This document shows positions 1 through 5,015 of a stretch of DNA of 9,877 nt, in pieces. The stretch lies in assembly GCA_964630015.1 (NCBI GenBank), contig CAZVTJ010000032.1, positions 1-9,877 on the forward strand, in the 5' to 3' direction. The stretch comes from CAZERT01 sp964630015. Its GTDB lineage: Bacteria > Patescibacteriota > Microgenomatia > UBA10105 > UBA927. The position numbers and the translations under genes were made by a program. Numbering within the stretch: the stretch's first letter is position 1; every line of letters begins with the position of its first letter. The notes under the pieces are model-generated. The model was not told the DNA's origin and did no database searches. It saw only the letters and a list, made by a program, of their open reading frames with translations.

Positions 1-262
1 CCATTTGGTATGGGAATATGGTGAGCGGGTAGAAAAAAAGAAGAAGGGACGGAGGATAGACAAACGGCGTAAAAAAATGTTGGCCCCCATCATACGGATT
101 ATCACCGACGGCAGCGGCAAGGGAGCCGTAATAGTAACTGGAAAAATCGGGAAATGATGAGGAAACGATGAGTGGTTTTAAAAAATAGAAGCCACCCGCA
201 CAAAAAGTGCAAATGGCAAGAATCCAAAGCAACCGTTGATTTTTTCGTATGTTTTGGTTCAT
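1..262 (-). CDS. GT-C glycosyltransferase, GT87/DUF2029-like, 5' part only (cut by window edge)
   Basis: I translated this reading frame by hand: it is open from the ATG at 262 to the left edge, giving 87 residues. Residues 11-29 form a hydrophobic first membrane helix. Next come PDF (38-40) with Asp39 just after the helix, a Tyr-rich stretch (43-45), GDNPYD (53-58) and FVYPPSLLLFFYPL (67-80). An early lumenal or periplasmic Asp, then G-x-NPYD and a Y-P-P hydrophobic stretch, is the usual N-terminal layout of polytopic GT-C enzymes of the GT87/DUF2029 kind, which move sugars from polyprenyl-phosphate donors. The start overlaps the metG stop as ATGA (259-262) and an AGGA lies 6 bases upstream, so translation is probably coupled to metG. 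The acceptor and sugar cannot be told from this fragment, and a GT39/PMT-like relative is possible. Confidence 0.75.
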   Translation of the reverse strand, partial: MNQNIRKNQRLLWILAICTFCAGGFYFLKPLIVSSSFPDFSSYYYGSLAAAVGDNPYDGGQHFFTPFVYPPSLLLFFYPLTIFPYQM

Positions 263-1719
263 GCGTTTTCCTGTATCCGCGGAAACAGGATAGGGGCGGG
301 TTGTATCGGACGGACGGCAAGAATGCGTATGATTTTATCCGATGTTTCGGGAAGAAACGGGCAAAGGAGTACGGCACACTCGACAAGCGGTTGGAGGATT
401 GATTCACACACGGCCGTTTTTTCCTTACCGGAAAGCTTCCACGGTGCATGTGCATCAAGACTCCGGTCCAAATCCCGTATTTTTTCCCAGATACAGGAAA
501 GTGCTTCGTCGAAACGGTATACAGTCAGTGCTTTTGCATAAGGAGCCCATTCTTCCCGGGTAAGAAGTGTCGGATATTCGGGTATTGTGATGGGGGATAT
601 CCCAGGATCCGTTTGTGATGATAGTTTTGCAATCCGTGCCACAAGATTTCCAAGTCCATTTGCCAGATCGGCGTTATAGAGTTCGGTCAGCCGTTTTTTG
701 GAAAAATCCCCGTCGGAAAACGGCGGGATTTCCCGTGTCAGATAGTACCGGAGTGCATCGGTTCCGAATTCATCCAGGATTGTATTGGGATCGATGACAT
801 TCCCTAAAGTTTTGCTCATTTTTTGTCCGTTGACGGTAAAATATCCATGGACAAAGATCGATTTGGGAATGGGGAGCCCCGCAGACAGGAGGAATGCCGG
901 CCAGTACACGGCATGGAATCTGGTGATTCCTTTCCCGATGACATGGATGTCCGCAGGCCACCATGCGGTATAGTTTTTTTCATCCCATCCAAATCCGATG
1001 CCCGATTGATAAATATTGAGTGCATCAAACCAGACATACATCCGTTGGGAATCGTCACCCGGCACCGGTACTCCCCAATTTTTTGCCCGTTCGTTCGTCC
1101 GGGAAATACTAATATCCTGAAGCGGTTGAGAAAGAAATGATAACACCTCTTTTTTCCGGAAATCCGGAATGATTTTGATGACATCCTGTCGTATCAGATC
1201 AATCAGCTGCTGTTGATATTTCGAAAGCCGGAAAAAGTAGTTTGACTCCCGGACGGTTTCCAGTTTTTTTCCTGGATGTTCAAAACATTCGCCATTTTCG
1301 TTTAAATCCTCTTTTGCGTAGAATGCTTCGCAACCAACACAATATAACCCTTCATATTCTTTTTTATAGATATCCTCGCGGGCACTGCACAATGACCACA
1401 ATTTTTGGCTTGCGGGGTAGTGCTTATTCCGATCGCTTCCTTTTTGGAATACATCAAACCGGACATTTAGCCTCTTTGCGATGGATGCAAAAAGTTCTGC
1501 GTTCGTATCGATGAACTCCTGAATGGGAACGCCTTTTTCCGATGCTGCTTGGACATTTTTGAGTGCATTTTCATCCGATCCCGAAAGAAGAAGGGTGTCA
1601 TCACCCATAAGCCGGTGGATCCGCGCAATGACGTCTGCCTGGACAAACTCCAGGGTATGTCCGATATGGGGAGCGGCGTTAACGTACGGGATTGCCGTGG
1701 TTATGTAGAATTTTGCCAT
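259..1719 (-). CDS. metG: methionine--tRNA ligase, short form
   Basis: Charges tRNA-Met with methionine in the cytoplasm. The protein is 486 aa from the ATG at 1719. The class I signatures are clear: HIGH at 18-21 in the Rossmann fold, then a one-knuckle zinc site of the Cys-x2-Cys ... Cys-x2-His type (C127, C130, C145, H148) and KMSKT at 300-304, a KMSKS variant. The C-terminal half has the helical anticodon-binding domain, with DAHAPWKL around 422-429. It ends there and lacks the C-terminal Trbp111-like domain found in longer forms such as E. coli (677 aa). The frame stays open upstream to 1953, but those 78 codons overlap the neighbouring gene and do not resemble MetG. The ATG at 1719 begins the usual N-terminus and sits 6 bases after a good -10 box. 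The stop codon overlaps the next start by 4 bases. Confidence 0.97.
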   Translation of the reverse strand: MAKFYITTAIPYVNAAPHIGHTLEFVQADVIARIHRLMGDDTLLLSGSDENALKNVQAASEKGVPIQEFIDTNAELFASIAKRLNVRFDVFQKGSDRNKHYPASQKLWSLCSAREDIYKKEYEGLYCVGCEAFYAKEDLNENGECFEHPGKKLETVRESNYFFRLSKYQQQLIDLIRQDVIKIIPDFRKKEVLSFLSQPLQDISISRTNERAKNWGVPVPGDDSQRMYVWFDALNIYQSGIGFGWDEKNYTAWWPADIHVIGKGITRFHAVYWPAFLLSAGLPIPKSIFVHGYFTVNGQKMSKTLGNVIDPNTILDEFGTDALRYYLTREIPPFSDGDFSKKRLTELYNADLANGLGNLVARIAKLSSQTDPGISPITIPEYPTLLTREEWAPYAKALTVYRFDEALSCIWEKIRDLDRSLDAHAPWKLSGKEKTAVCESILQPLVECAVLLCPFLPETSDKIIRILAVRPIQPAPILFPRIQENA

Positions 1720-1725
1720 AGCGCC

Positions 1726-1754
1726 ATTGTAGCTATTTATCCCTTTCCCATCAA
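1726..1754 (-). promoter_or_regulatory. metG promoter with -10 box 6 nt before the ATG
   Basis: On the minus strand TTGATG (1754-1749) and TACAAT (1731-1726) are 17 bases apart, matching the sigma70 consensus at 4/6 and 5/6. The -10 is followed by 6 bases and then the metG ATG, so the expected transcription start is at or next to the start codon and no Shine-Dalgarno site fits. The -35 overlaps the TGA stop of the upstream membrane-protein gene. metG therefore seems to have its own promoter as well as any read-through from upstream. Confidence 0.6.
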
Positions 1755-2080
1755 TCGGAATCGGGTTGTTTTTGTAGTGCCATATGTTCAAAAGATCCAA
1801 GAGTAACGGCAAATAAAATCGGATAGAGAATATGCCGGAGGCCGATGAAGCGAAGGAAAAGCGATCCGGTAAAAAACAGGGAAAAAAGGATCCCACGCCG
1901 GACAGAAAGGAAAAGGATAAATCCAAGTGCGTATGTTCCCGCGAAAACAGCAAGAAAGAACCCTAAAATAGCAATACTTGAATTTGGTGGTATCGTGTGG
2001 AGCAGCCATCCGACAACACTTCCGGAAATGACGAAGACGAGGGTTGCAAGAATTCTTTTTTCCGTCCATTTTTGTGTCAT
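1751..2080 (-). CDS. small four-helix membrane protein, function unknown
   Basis: 109 aa, strongly hydrophobic. Four likely membrane helices lie at about 10-30, 35-59, 63-80 and 83-100. They are separated by short loops: PPNSS, a basic RRG and a basic LRH. Both ends are polar, and the N-terminus has several Lys and Arg, which suggests it lies in the cytoplasm. No catalytic motif is visible and I do not recognise the family. It is the first gene of the leftward cluster, 31 bases upstream of metG. A -10 box lies 6 bases before its ATG, which supports this start. Confidence that it is a gene rests on the clean membrane pattern, the position and the promoter; no function is claimed. Confidence 0.75.
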   Translation of the reverse strand: MTQKWTEKRILATLVFVISGSVVGWLLHTIPPNSSIAILGFFLAVFAGTYALGFILFLSVRRGILFSLFFTGSLFLRFIGLRHILYPILFAVTLGSFEHMALQKQPDSD

Positions 2081-2086
2081 ATGTTT

Positions 2087-2116
2087 ATTGTAGAGGGGAT
2101 AGTACGATGCTACAAT
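2087..2116. promoter_or_regulatory. overlapping divergent promoters built on a perfect inverted repeat
   Basis: ATTGTAG (2087-2093) and CTACAAT (2110-2116) are exact reverse complements separated by 16 bases. Rightward, TTGTAG (2088-2093) serves as -35 and TACAAT (2111-2116) as -10, with a 17-base spacer; the -10 is preceded by TGC, which makes it an extended -10. Leftward, the same two arms swap roles, again with a 17-base spacer. The rmuC ATG lies 9 bases after its -10 and the leftward ATG 6 bases after its own. Both transcripts would be leaderless or carry only a few leader bases. Confidence 0.6.
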
Positions 2117-2125
2117 GATGCCGGT

Positions 2126-3154
2126 ATGGGAAGCGATATTTTCATTCTGATTGGTATACTTCTGGCGGGACTTCTTCTTCTGTTTATCCTTCTGAAAACC
2201 GAACTGACGAAACTGGCAAAACCGGCCGATAACGAATCACTTATCCAATGGCTAAAATCCATGGCGACAACAATCGATTCCACGAATAAAACACTTCATG
2301 AGACACTTCAGGGAACCAACAGCGAAATGACGAAAACGCTTCAGGAAAATACGCGCCAAATGTCGGAAAGGCTGGAGAATGCATCGAAGGTCATCGGAGA
2401 ATTAAAACAAAGCCTTGGGGAAATGTCGGAAATCGGCAAGGGAATAAAGACCCTTCAGGAATTCCTGCAGTCCCCAAAACTCCGGGGGAATATCGGAGAA
2501 CAGGTTTTATCCGATATGATCGGGCAGACATTCCCCAAACAGGCATTCCGTCTGCAGTACCAATTCAAAAGCGGCATGAAAGCCGATGCGGTACTTAAAA
2601 CGGAAGCGGGACTATTGTGTATCGATTCAAAATTTCCGATGGAAAATTTTACGAAAATGCGGATTGGTGAAACCCAAAGCGATCGGGAGAGTGCACGGAA
2701 ACTGTTTATCGGCGATGTAAAAAAGCACATCGGGGACATTGCGAAAAAATATATTCTGCCTGACGAAGAAACGCTGGACTTTGCACTCATGTACATTCCC
2801 TCGGAGTCCGTCTACTACGAAATCGTGACGCTGGATGAAATTATGGAGTATGCCCGCACCATGCGTGTCTATCCCGTTTCACCAAATACCCTCTATGCTC
2901 ACCTGCAGGTATTGCTGTTGTCCTTTCAGGGAAAGGAATTGGAAAAGAAATCACAGCAGATTATCCGGCACCTTCGGGCAATCGGACGTGATTGGGAAAA
3001 ACTGGATGACCAGATAGGAGTACTTGGAAAACATGTATCAAATGCGTATAACTCGATGGGCCCGATACAGACGGGGTTTTCGGAGTTGGGTCATAAAATA
3101 TCCCATTCGCAGGAGCTTGAAGGGGAAGAGACAAAAGAACTCCAAACTCCATAA
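2126..3154 (+). CDS. rmuC: RmuC family DNA-recombination limiting protein
   Basis: 342 aa. RmuC proteins are predicted nuclease-fold proteins that limit rearrangement at inverted repeats in E. coli; the biochemical activity is poorly defined. Residues 4-23 form an N-terminal membrane anchor. About 33-115 is a polar, Gln/Glu/Lys-rich helical stretch that probably forms a coiled coil. The RmuC domain follows: LRGNIGEQVL (119-128), YQFKSGMKADAVL (145-157), IDSKFPMENF (166-175) and YPVSPNTLYAHL (249-260). The conserved acidic and Lys positions of the restriction-endonuclease-like core (E125, D154, D167, K169) are present. The protein is shorter than E. coli RmuC (475 aa), mostly in the coiled-coil region. 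The ATG at 2126 puts the anchor at the N-terminus and lies 9 bases after an extended -10. The frame is open further upstream, but that stretch contains the promoter. Confidence 0.93.
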   Translation: MGSDIFILIGILLAGLLLLFILLKTELTKLAKPADNESLIQWLKSMATTIDSTNKTLHETLQGTNSEMTKTLQENTRQMSERLENASKVIGELKQSLGEMSEIGKGIKTLQEFLQSPKLRGNIGEQVLSDMIGQTFPKQAFRLQYQFKSGMKADAVLKTEAGLLCIDSKFPMENFTKMRIGETQSDRESARKLFIGDVKKHIGDIAKKYILPDEETLDFALMYIPSESVYYEIVTLDEIMEYARTMRVYPVSPNTLYAHLQVLLLSFQGKELEKKSQQIIRHLRAIGRDWEKLDDQIGVLGKHVSNAYNSMGPIQTGFSELGHKISHSQELEGEETKELQTP

Positions 3155-3160
3155 TATAAT
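3128..3160 (+). promoter_or_regulatory. possible promoter of the hydrolase remnant and prx
   Basis: CATAAT (3150-3155) lies 8 bases before the ATG at 3164, and a weak -35, GAGACA (3128-3133), is 16 bases upstream of it. A perfect TATAAT (3155-3160) overlaps it but would start transcription inside the ATG codon. The distance from CATAAT to the ATG matches the other operon-first genes here. The element lies over the rmuC stop codon. It could drive prx separately from rmuC. Confidence 0.35.
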
Positions 3161-3163
3161 AGT

Positions 3164-3329
3164 ATGCAAAGCGTCATTATCCACGGATATTATGATGGAT
3201 TTTGCAAATAAGCTTGGAAGCACATGTATTGAAATTGAAAACGGCGGTCATTTAAATGCCGAATTCGGGTATACGCAATTCCCCCTGTTACTGGATGAAA
3301 TTATTTCCGCACAGGGAGGTACGCCATGA
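3164..3329 (+). pseudogene. remnant of an RBBP9/YdeN-type serine hydrolase, middle deleted
   Basis: Two pieces of one gene are visible in different frames. From the ATG at 3164 the frame reads MQSVIIHG, the usual N-terminal strand and HG motif of RBBP9/YdeN alpha/beta hydrolases, and stops at 3211 after 15 codons. In another frame, from about 3180 to the TGA at 3327-3329, the translation gives DFANKLGS, then IENGGHLNAEFGY and FPLLLDEI. That is the family's C-terminal end with the catalytic His (GH-x-N). The central part, with the Ser elbow and the Asp of the triad, is missing; an intact member is about 180 aa. An in-frame ATG at 3192 could still give a 45-residue fragment, but it could not be an active hydrolase. 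The end overlaps the prx start as ATGA, so the original gene was coupled to prx. Confidence 0.7.
3315..3319 (+). promoter_or_regulatory. strong Shine-Dalgarno site of prx
   Basis: GGAGG lies 6 bases before the ATG at 3326, inside the 3' end of the hydrolase remnant. It is the best ribosome binding site in the window. It fixes the prx start and contrasts with the operon-first genes, which have none. Keeping it would explain why the last codons of the decayed upstream gene were retained. Confidence 0.8.
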
Positions 3330-3790
3330 TATCGATCGATGGGAATGCTCCAAGCTTTTCCCTTCCGGATCAGGACGGTATCGCACGTTCACTTTCGGAT
3401 TACCGAGGGTCCTGGATAATACTGTATTTTTACCCGAAAGACGATACACCGGGATGCACAAAAGAAGCCTGCGGTTTCAGGGATAATTATTCCGCGATAC
3501 AAAAAACGGGAGCGGTTATTCTTGGAGTTTCAAAGGATTCCGTTTTATCACATAAGAAATTTTCCGGAAAATATTCCCTTCCGTTTCCGATATTATCCGA
3601 TGAAACGTATGAAGTAATACGTGCATATGGGGCATGGGGAAAAAAGAAATTCATGGGGAGGGAATTTGAAGGGATACTCCGGACAACGGTCCTGATCCGG
3701 CCGGATCAAACGATTGCAAAAATCTACCCTTCGGTAAACCCCAGTGTTCACGCGGAAGAAATTCTGGAAGACTTACGCAATAGAATATAA
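3326..3790 (+). CDS. bcp: peroxiredoxin, BCP/PrxQ type
   Basis: 154 aa, the usual length of the family. It reduces hydrogen peroxide and organic hydroperoxides in the cytoplasm using thioredoxin-like reductants. The active-site motif is YPKDDTPGCTKEACGFRD (36-53), with peroxidatic Cys44 preceded by Pro37 and Thr41. Resolving Cys49 is five residues on, the atypical 2-Cys arrangement of BCP. Arg118 in GILRTTVLI is the likely conserved Arg that activates the thiol. The N-terminus (GNAPSFSLPDQDG) is the standard AhpC/TSA-family start. The start is fixed by GGAGG 6 bases upstream and by the ATGA overlap with the hydrolase remnant. It is probably co-transcribed with that remnant and perhaps rmuC. 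It converges on the DUF1003 gene with only 12 bases between the two stops. Confidence 0.95.
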   Translation: MISIDGNAPSFSLPDQDGIARSLSDYRGSWIILYFYPKDDTPGCTKEACGFRDNYSAIQKTGAVILGVSKDSVLSHKKFSGKYSLPFPILSDETYEVIRAYGAWGKKKFMGREFEGILRTTVLIRPDQTIAKIYPSVNPSVHAEEILEDLRNRI

Positions 3791-3802
3791 ATAATATTTC
3801 TT

Positions 3803-4237
3803 TTAAACTCTCCGTTTTTGTTTATCCGCAAGAAGTTTTTTCTGGATCATACCCATTGCACGTTTAATATCGTCAAGGTCTTTTTGGATATCTTCGACTT
3901 CACGTTCCGCTTCCTGATCTTCGATATCTTCTTCAATATCACGGACGGTATCGATCATTGCCTGGCGATTTTGTGCAACCATAATAAAGGTCGACAGAAA
4001 GATTGCTTCCAGTGAAACGATCATTGTCAGGAGTCCGTAGGGAAACGGATCGAATGGACGGATATAAGGATATGTATATCCCTGATTAATAAGAATCCAT
4101 GAACCAAACCACACGACATGGAAGTATGTAAACGGCATGCTTCCCGAAAGAGCAGTAATCTTCTCCGCAAGATTTCCCTCCATGGAATGGATTTTATTGG
4201 ACAACTGCCGGATGATTCTTTTCTGATTGGTAGACAT
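3803..4237 (-). CDS. DUF1003 family membrane protein
   Basis: 144 aa, function unknown. It matches the DUF1003 pattern: a polar N-terminal helix with a GS motif (32-33), a first membrane helix at about 36-52 (FHVVWFGSWILIN), the signature FDPFPYGLLTMIVSLEA (62-78), a second membrane helix at about 68-88 and then QNRQ (89-92). The C-terminal 50 residues are highly charged (EEDIEDQEAEREVEDIQKDL), probably a cytoplasmic coiled coil. The ATG at 4237 has no convincing Shine-Dalgarno site, and I see only a poor -10 candidate upstream (TTAAAT, 4248-4243). It lies 196 bases downstream of the lysozyme-like gene on the same strand and may be transcribed separately. Confidence 0.9.
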   Translation of the reverse strand: MSTNQKRIIRQLSNKIHSMEGNLAEKITALSGSMPFTYFHVVWFGSWILINQGYTYPYIRPFDPFPYGLLTMIVSLEAIFLSTFIMVAQNRQAMIDTVRDIEEDIEDQEAEREVEDIQKDLDDIKRAMGMIQKKLLADKQKRRV

Positions 4238-4433
4238 AGGATATTTAAAACAGATGAAAAAGGAAAATGAAGAAAGAGTAGTGATTGCTGCAAGTGTTCC
4301 GAATCCGTTTTATTCTGACATGAGGTGTTTTTCAAAAAGGATCCAAAAGACGTGTAGGAAAGACGACTCTTTTTTAATTCTCCTTGTTGGAGTATAAGGG
4401 AAATTCCATCCTCTGGCCAGAGGGAAAAAGAAT
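4238..4433. other. 196-base intergenic stretch with a 14-bp palindrome
   Basis: This is the largest gap in the window, between the end of the lysozyme-like gene and the start of the DUF1003 gene. I find no plausible gene. It is AT-rich and contains a perfect palindrome (4410-4423) just past the lysozyme-like stop, plus a short AAAGA/TCTTT hairpin with a T run on the plus strand near 4360-4375. A DUF1003 promoter should be here, but no good -35/-10 pair can be seen. Confidence 0.6.
4410..4423. repeat. perfect 14-bp palindrome CCTCTGGCCAGAGG
   Basis: Self-complementary over 14 bases, centred 18-19 bases past the stop of the leftward lysozyme-like gene. As RNA it could fold into a 5-bp stem with a GGCC loop. 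No T run follows on the minus strand (ATGGAATTT comes next), so it is not a standard intrinsic terminator. It might be an mRNA 3' end or a protein-binding site. Confidence 0.5.
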
Positions 4434-4973
4434 TTATTGACCGATTTTTTTCTTGCATCCCGGCCAGGGGTCAAGACCGGAAATGGAAATTTTATACGCT
4501 GCTGTTTTTATTGCCTGTTCCGGGTTCATCCGGAGGATGGGATTAGGATCTGCACCCATTGTTATTCTGGTTGATTGCCAGGTGGACGAGGAAAATTGGT
4601 ACAGACCCGCATAGTCTCCATTGGTTGCATTGGTTTTAAGCATCGACTCGCAGGCCGCAAGGGCGAATAACTTCATACGGTCTATCCCATACTCTTTGGC
4701 AAAGCGTTCAAACCATCCGTCAAGATCTCCTTGGGAAACGGGGATCGGAGTCGGAGTCGGGGTTGCCGTTGGAAGCGGAGTCGGTGTGGGAGTTGGAAGG
4801 GGTGTTGGAGTCGGTGTCGGTGTTACGGTTGGGCGGGGTGTGGGGGTTGGAGTTGGTGTTGGAGTCGGGGGGATAATACGGGTTCTTATCTGTGCCACGG
4901 CAGTGGGTAGATACCCACGAAGCACAAATATACTCCCGGCAAAAAGAAGACTGACAAATATCCATCTTTTCAT
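4434..4973 (-). CDS. secreted or anchored lysozyme-like (transglycosylase-fold) protein with Thr-Pro linker
   Basis: 179 aa from the ATG at 4973. Residues 1-28 are a signal peptide or membrane anchor: KR, a hydrophobic core, then PTAVAQ, where signal peptidase could cut. Residues 36-78 are a low-complexity TP-rich linker. The C-terminal domain (about 82-179) has the lysozyme-like pattern: FAKEYGID, ALAACES with Glu109 as likely catalytic acid, then NGDYAGLYQFSSSTWQS (118-134) and NPEQAIKTAAYKI (150-162). C108 and C173 (DPWPGC) could form a disulfide outside the cell. The expected role is cleavage of peptidoglycan glycan strands at the cell surface; this is inferred from the fold pattern. The frame extends upstream to 5036, but those codons overlap the promoter and the divergent helicase gene, whereas 4973 gives a normal signal peptide. 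An extended -10 (TGCTATACT) lies 10 bases upstream. Confidence 0.82.
   Translation of the reverse strand: MKRWIFVSLLFAGSIFVLRGYLPTAVAQIRTRIIPPTPTPTPTPTPRPTVTPTPTPTPLPTPTPTPLPTATPTPTPIPVSQGDLDGWFERFAKEYGIDRMKLFALAACESMLKTNATNGDYAGLYQFSSSTWQSTRITMGADPNPILRMNPEQAIKTAAYKISISGLDPWPGCKKKIGQ
4740..4868 (-). repeat. hexanucleotide-like repeat encoding the Thr-Pro linker
   Basis: About 129 bases of imperfect 6-bp units of the form GGNGTN on the plus strand encode alternating Thr-Pro on the minus strand, interrupted by Arg, Val, Leu, Ala and Ile. Because units are 6 bp, gain or loss of a unit keeps the reading frame. Codon third positions vary, so the array is not a recent pure expansion. Confidence 0.85.
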
Positions 4974-4978
4974 GATCC

Positions 4979-5006
4979 TGGACAGTATAGCATTTCGGGG
5001 TATAAT
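4979..5006. promoter_or_regulatory. overlapping divergent promoters of the lysozyme-like and helicase genes
   Basis: Rightward: TGGACA (4979-4984, 5/6) and a perfect TATAAT (5001-5006) are 16 bases apart, with the helicase GTG 9 bases after the -10. Leftward: an extended -10, TGC then TATACT (4989-4984), lies 10 bases before the ATG at 4973, with no clear -35. The leftward -10 shares base 4984 with the rightward -35, so the two polymerases could not bind at the same time. Both mRNAs should have leaders of about 0-5 bases. Confidence 0.6.
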
Positions 5007-5015
5007 TTCCGTATC

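Noticed and set aside
102..541. Open frames on both strands over the left end.
   Set aside because: They overlap metG and the GT87-like gene in other frames, and their translations show no family features.
1720..1953. 78-codon N-terminal extension of MetG up to an ATG at 1953.
   Set aside because: It overlaps the membrane-protein gene in another frame, bears no MetG likeness, and the promoter lies just before the ATG at 1719.
3781..3802. AGAATAT/ATATTTCT hairpin between the convergent prx and DUF1003 genes as a two-way terminator.
   Set aside because: The stem has a bulge and only one G-C pair and would be too weak; it may be chance in an AT-rich gap.
4027..4458. 143-codon leftward open frame across the gap between the lysozyme-like and DUF1003 genes.
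   Set aside because: It overlaps the DUF1003 N-terminus in another frame and its translation is low in recognisable structure; no start signal is seen.
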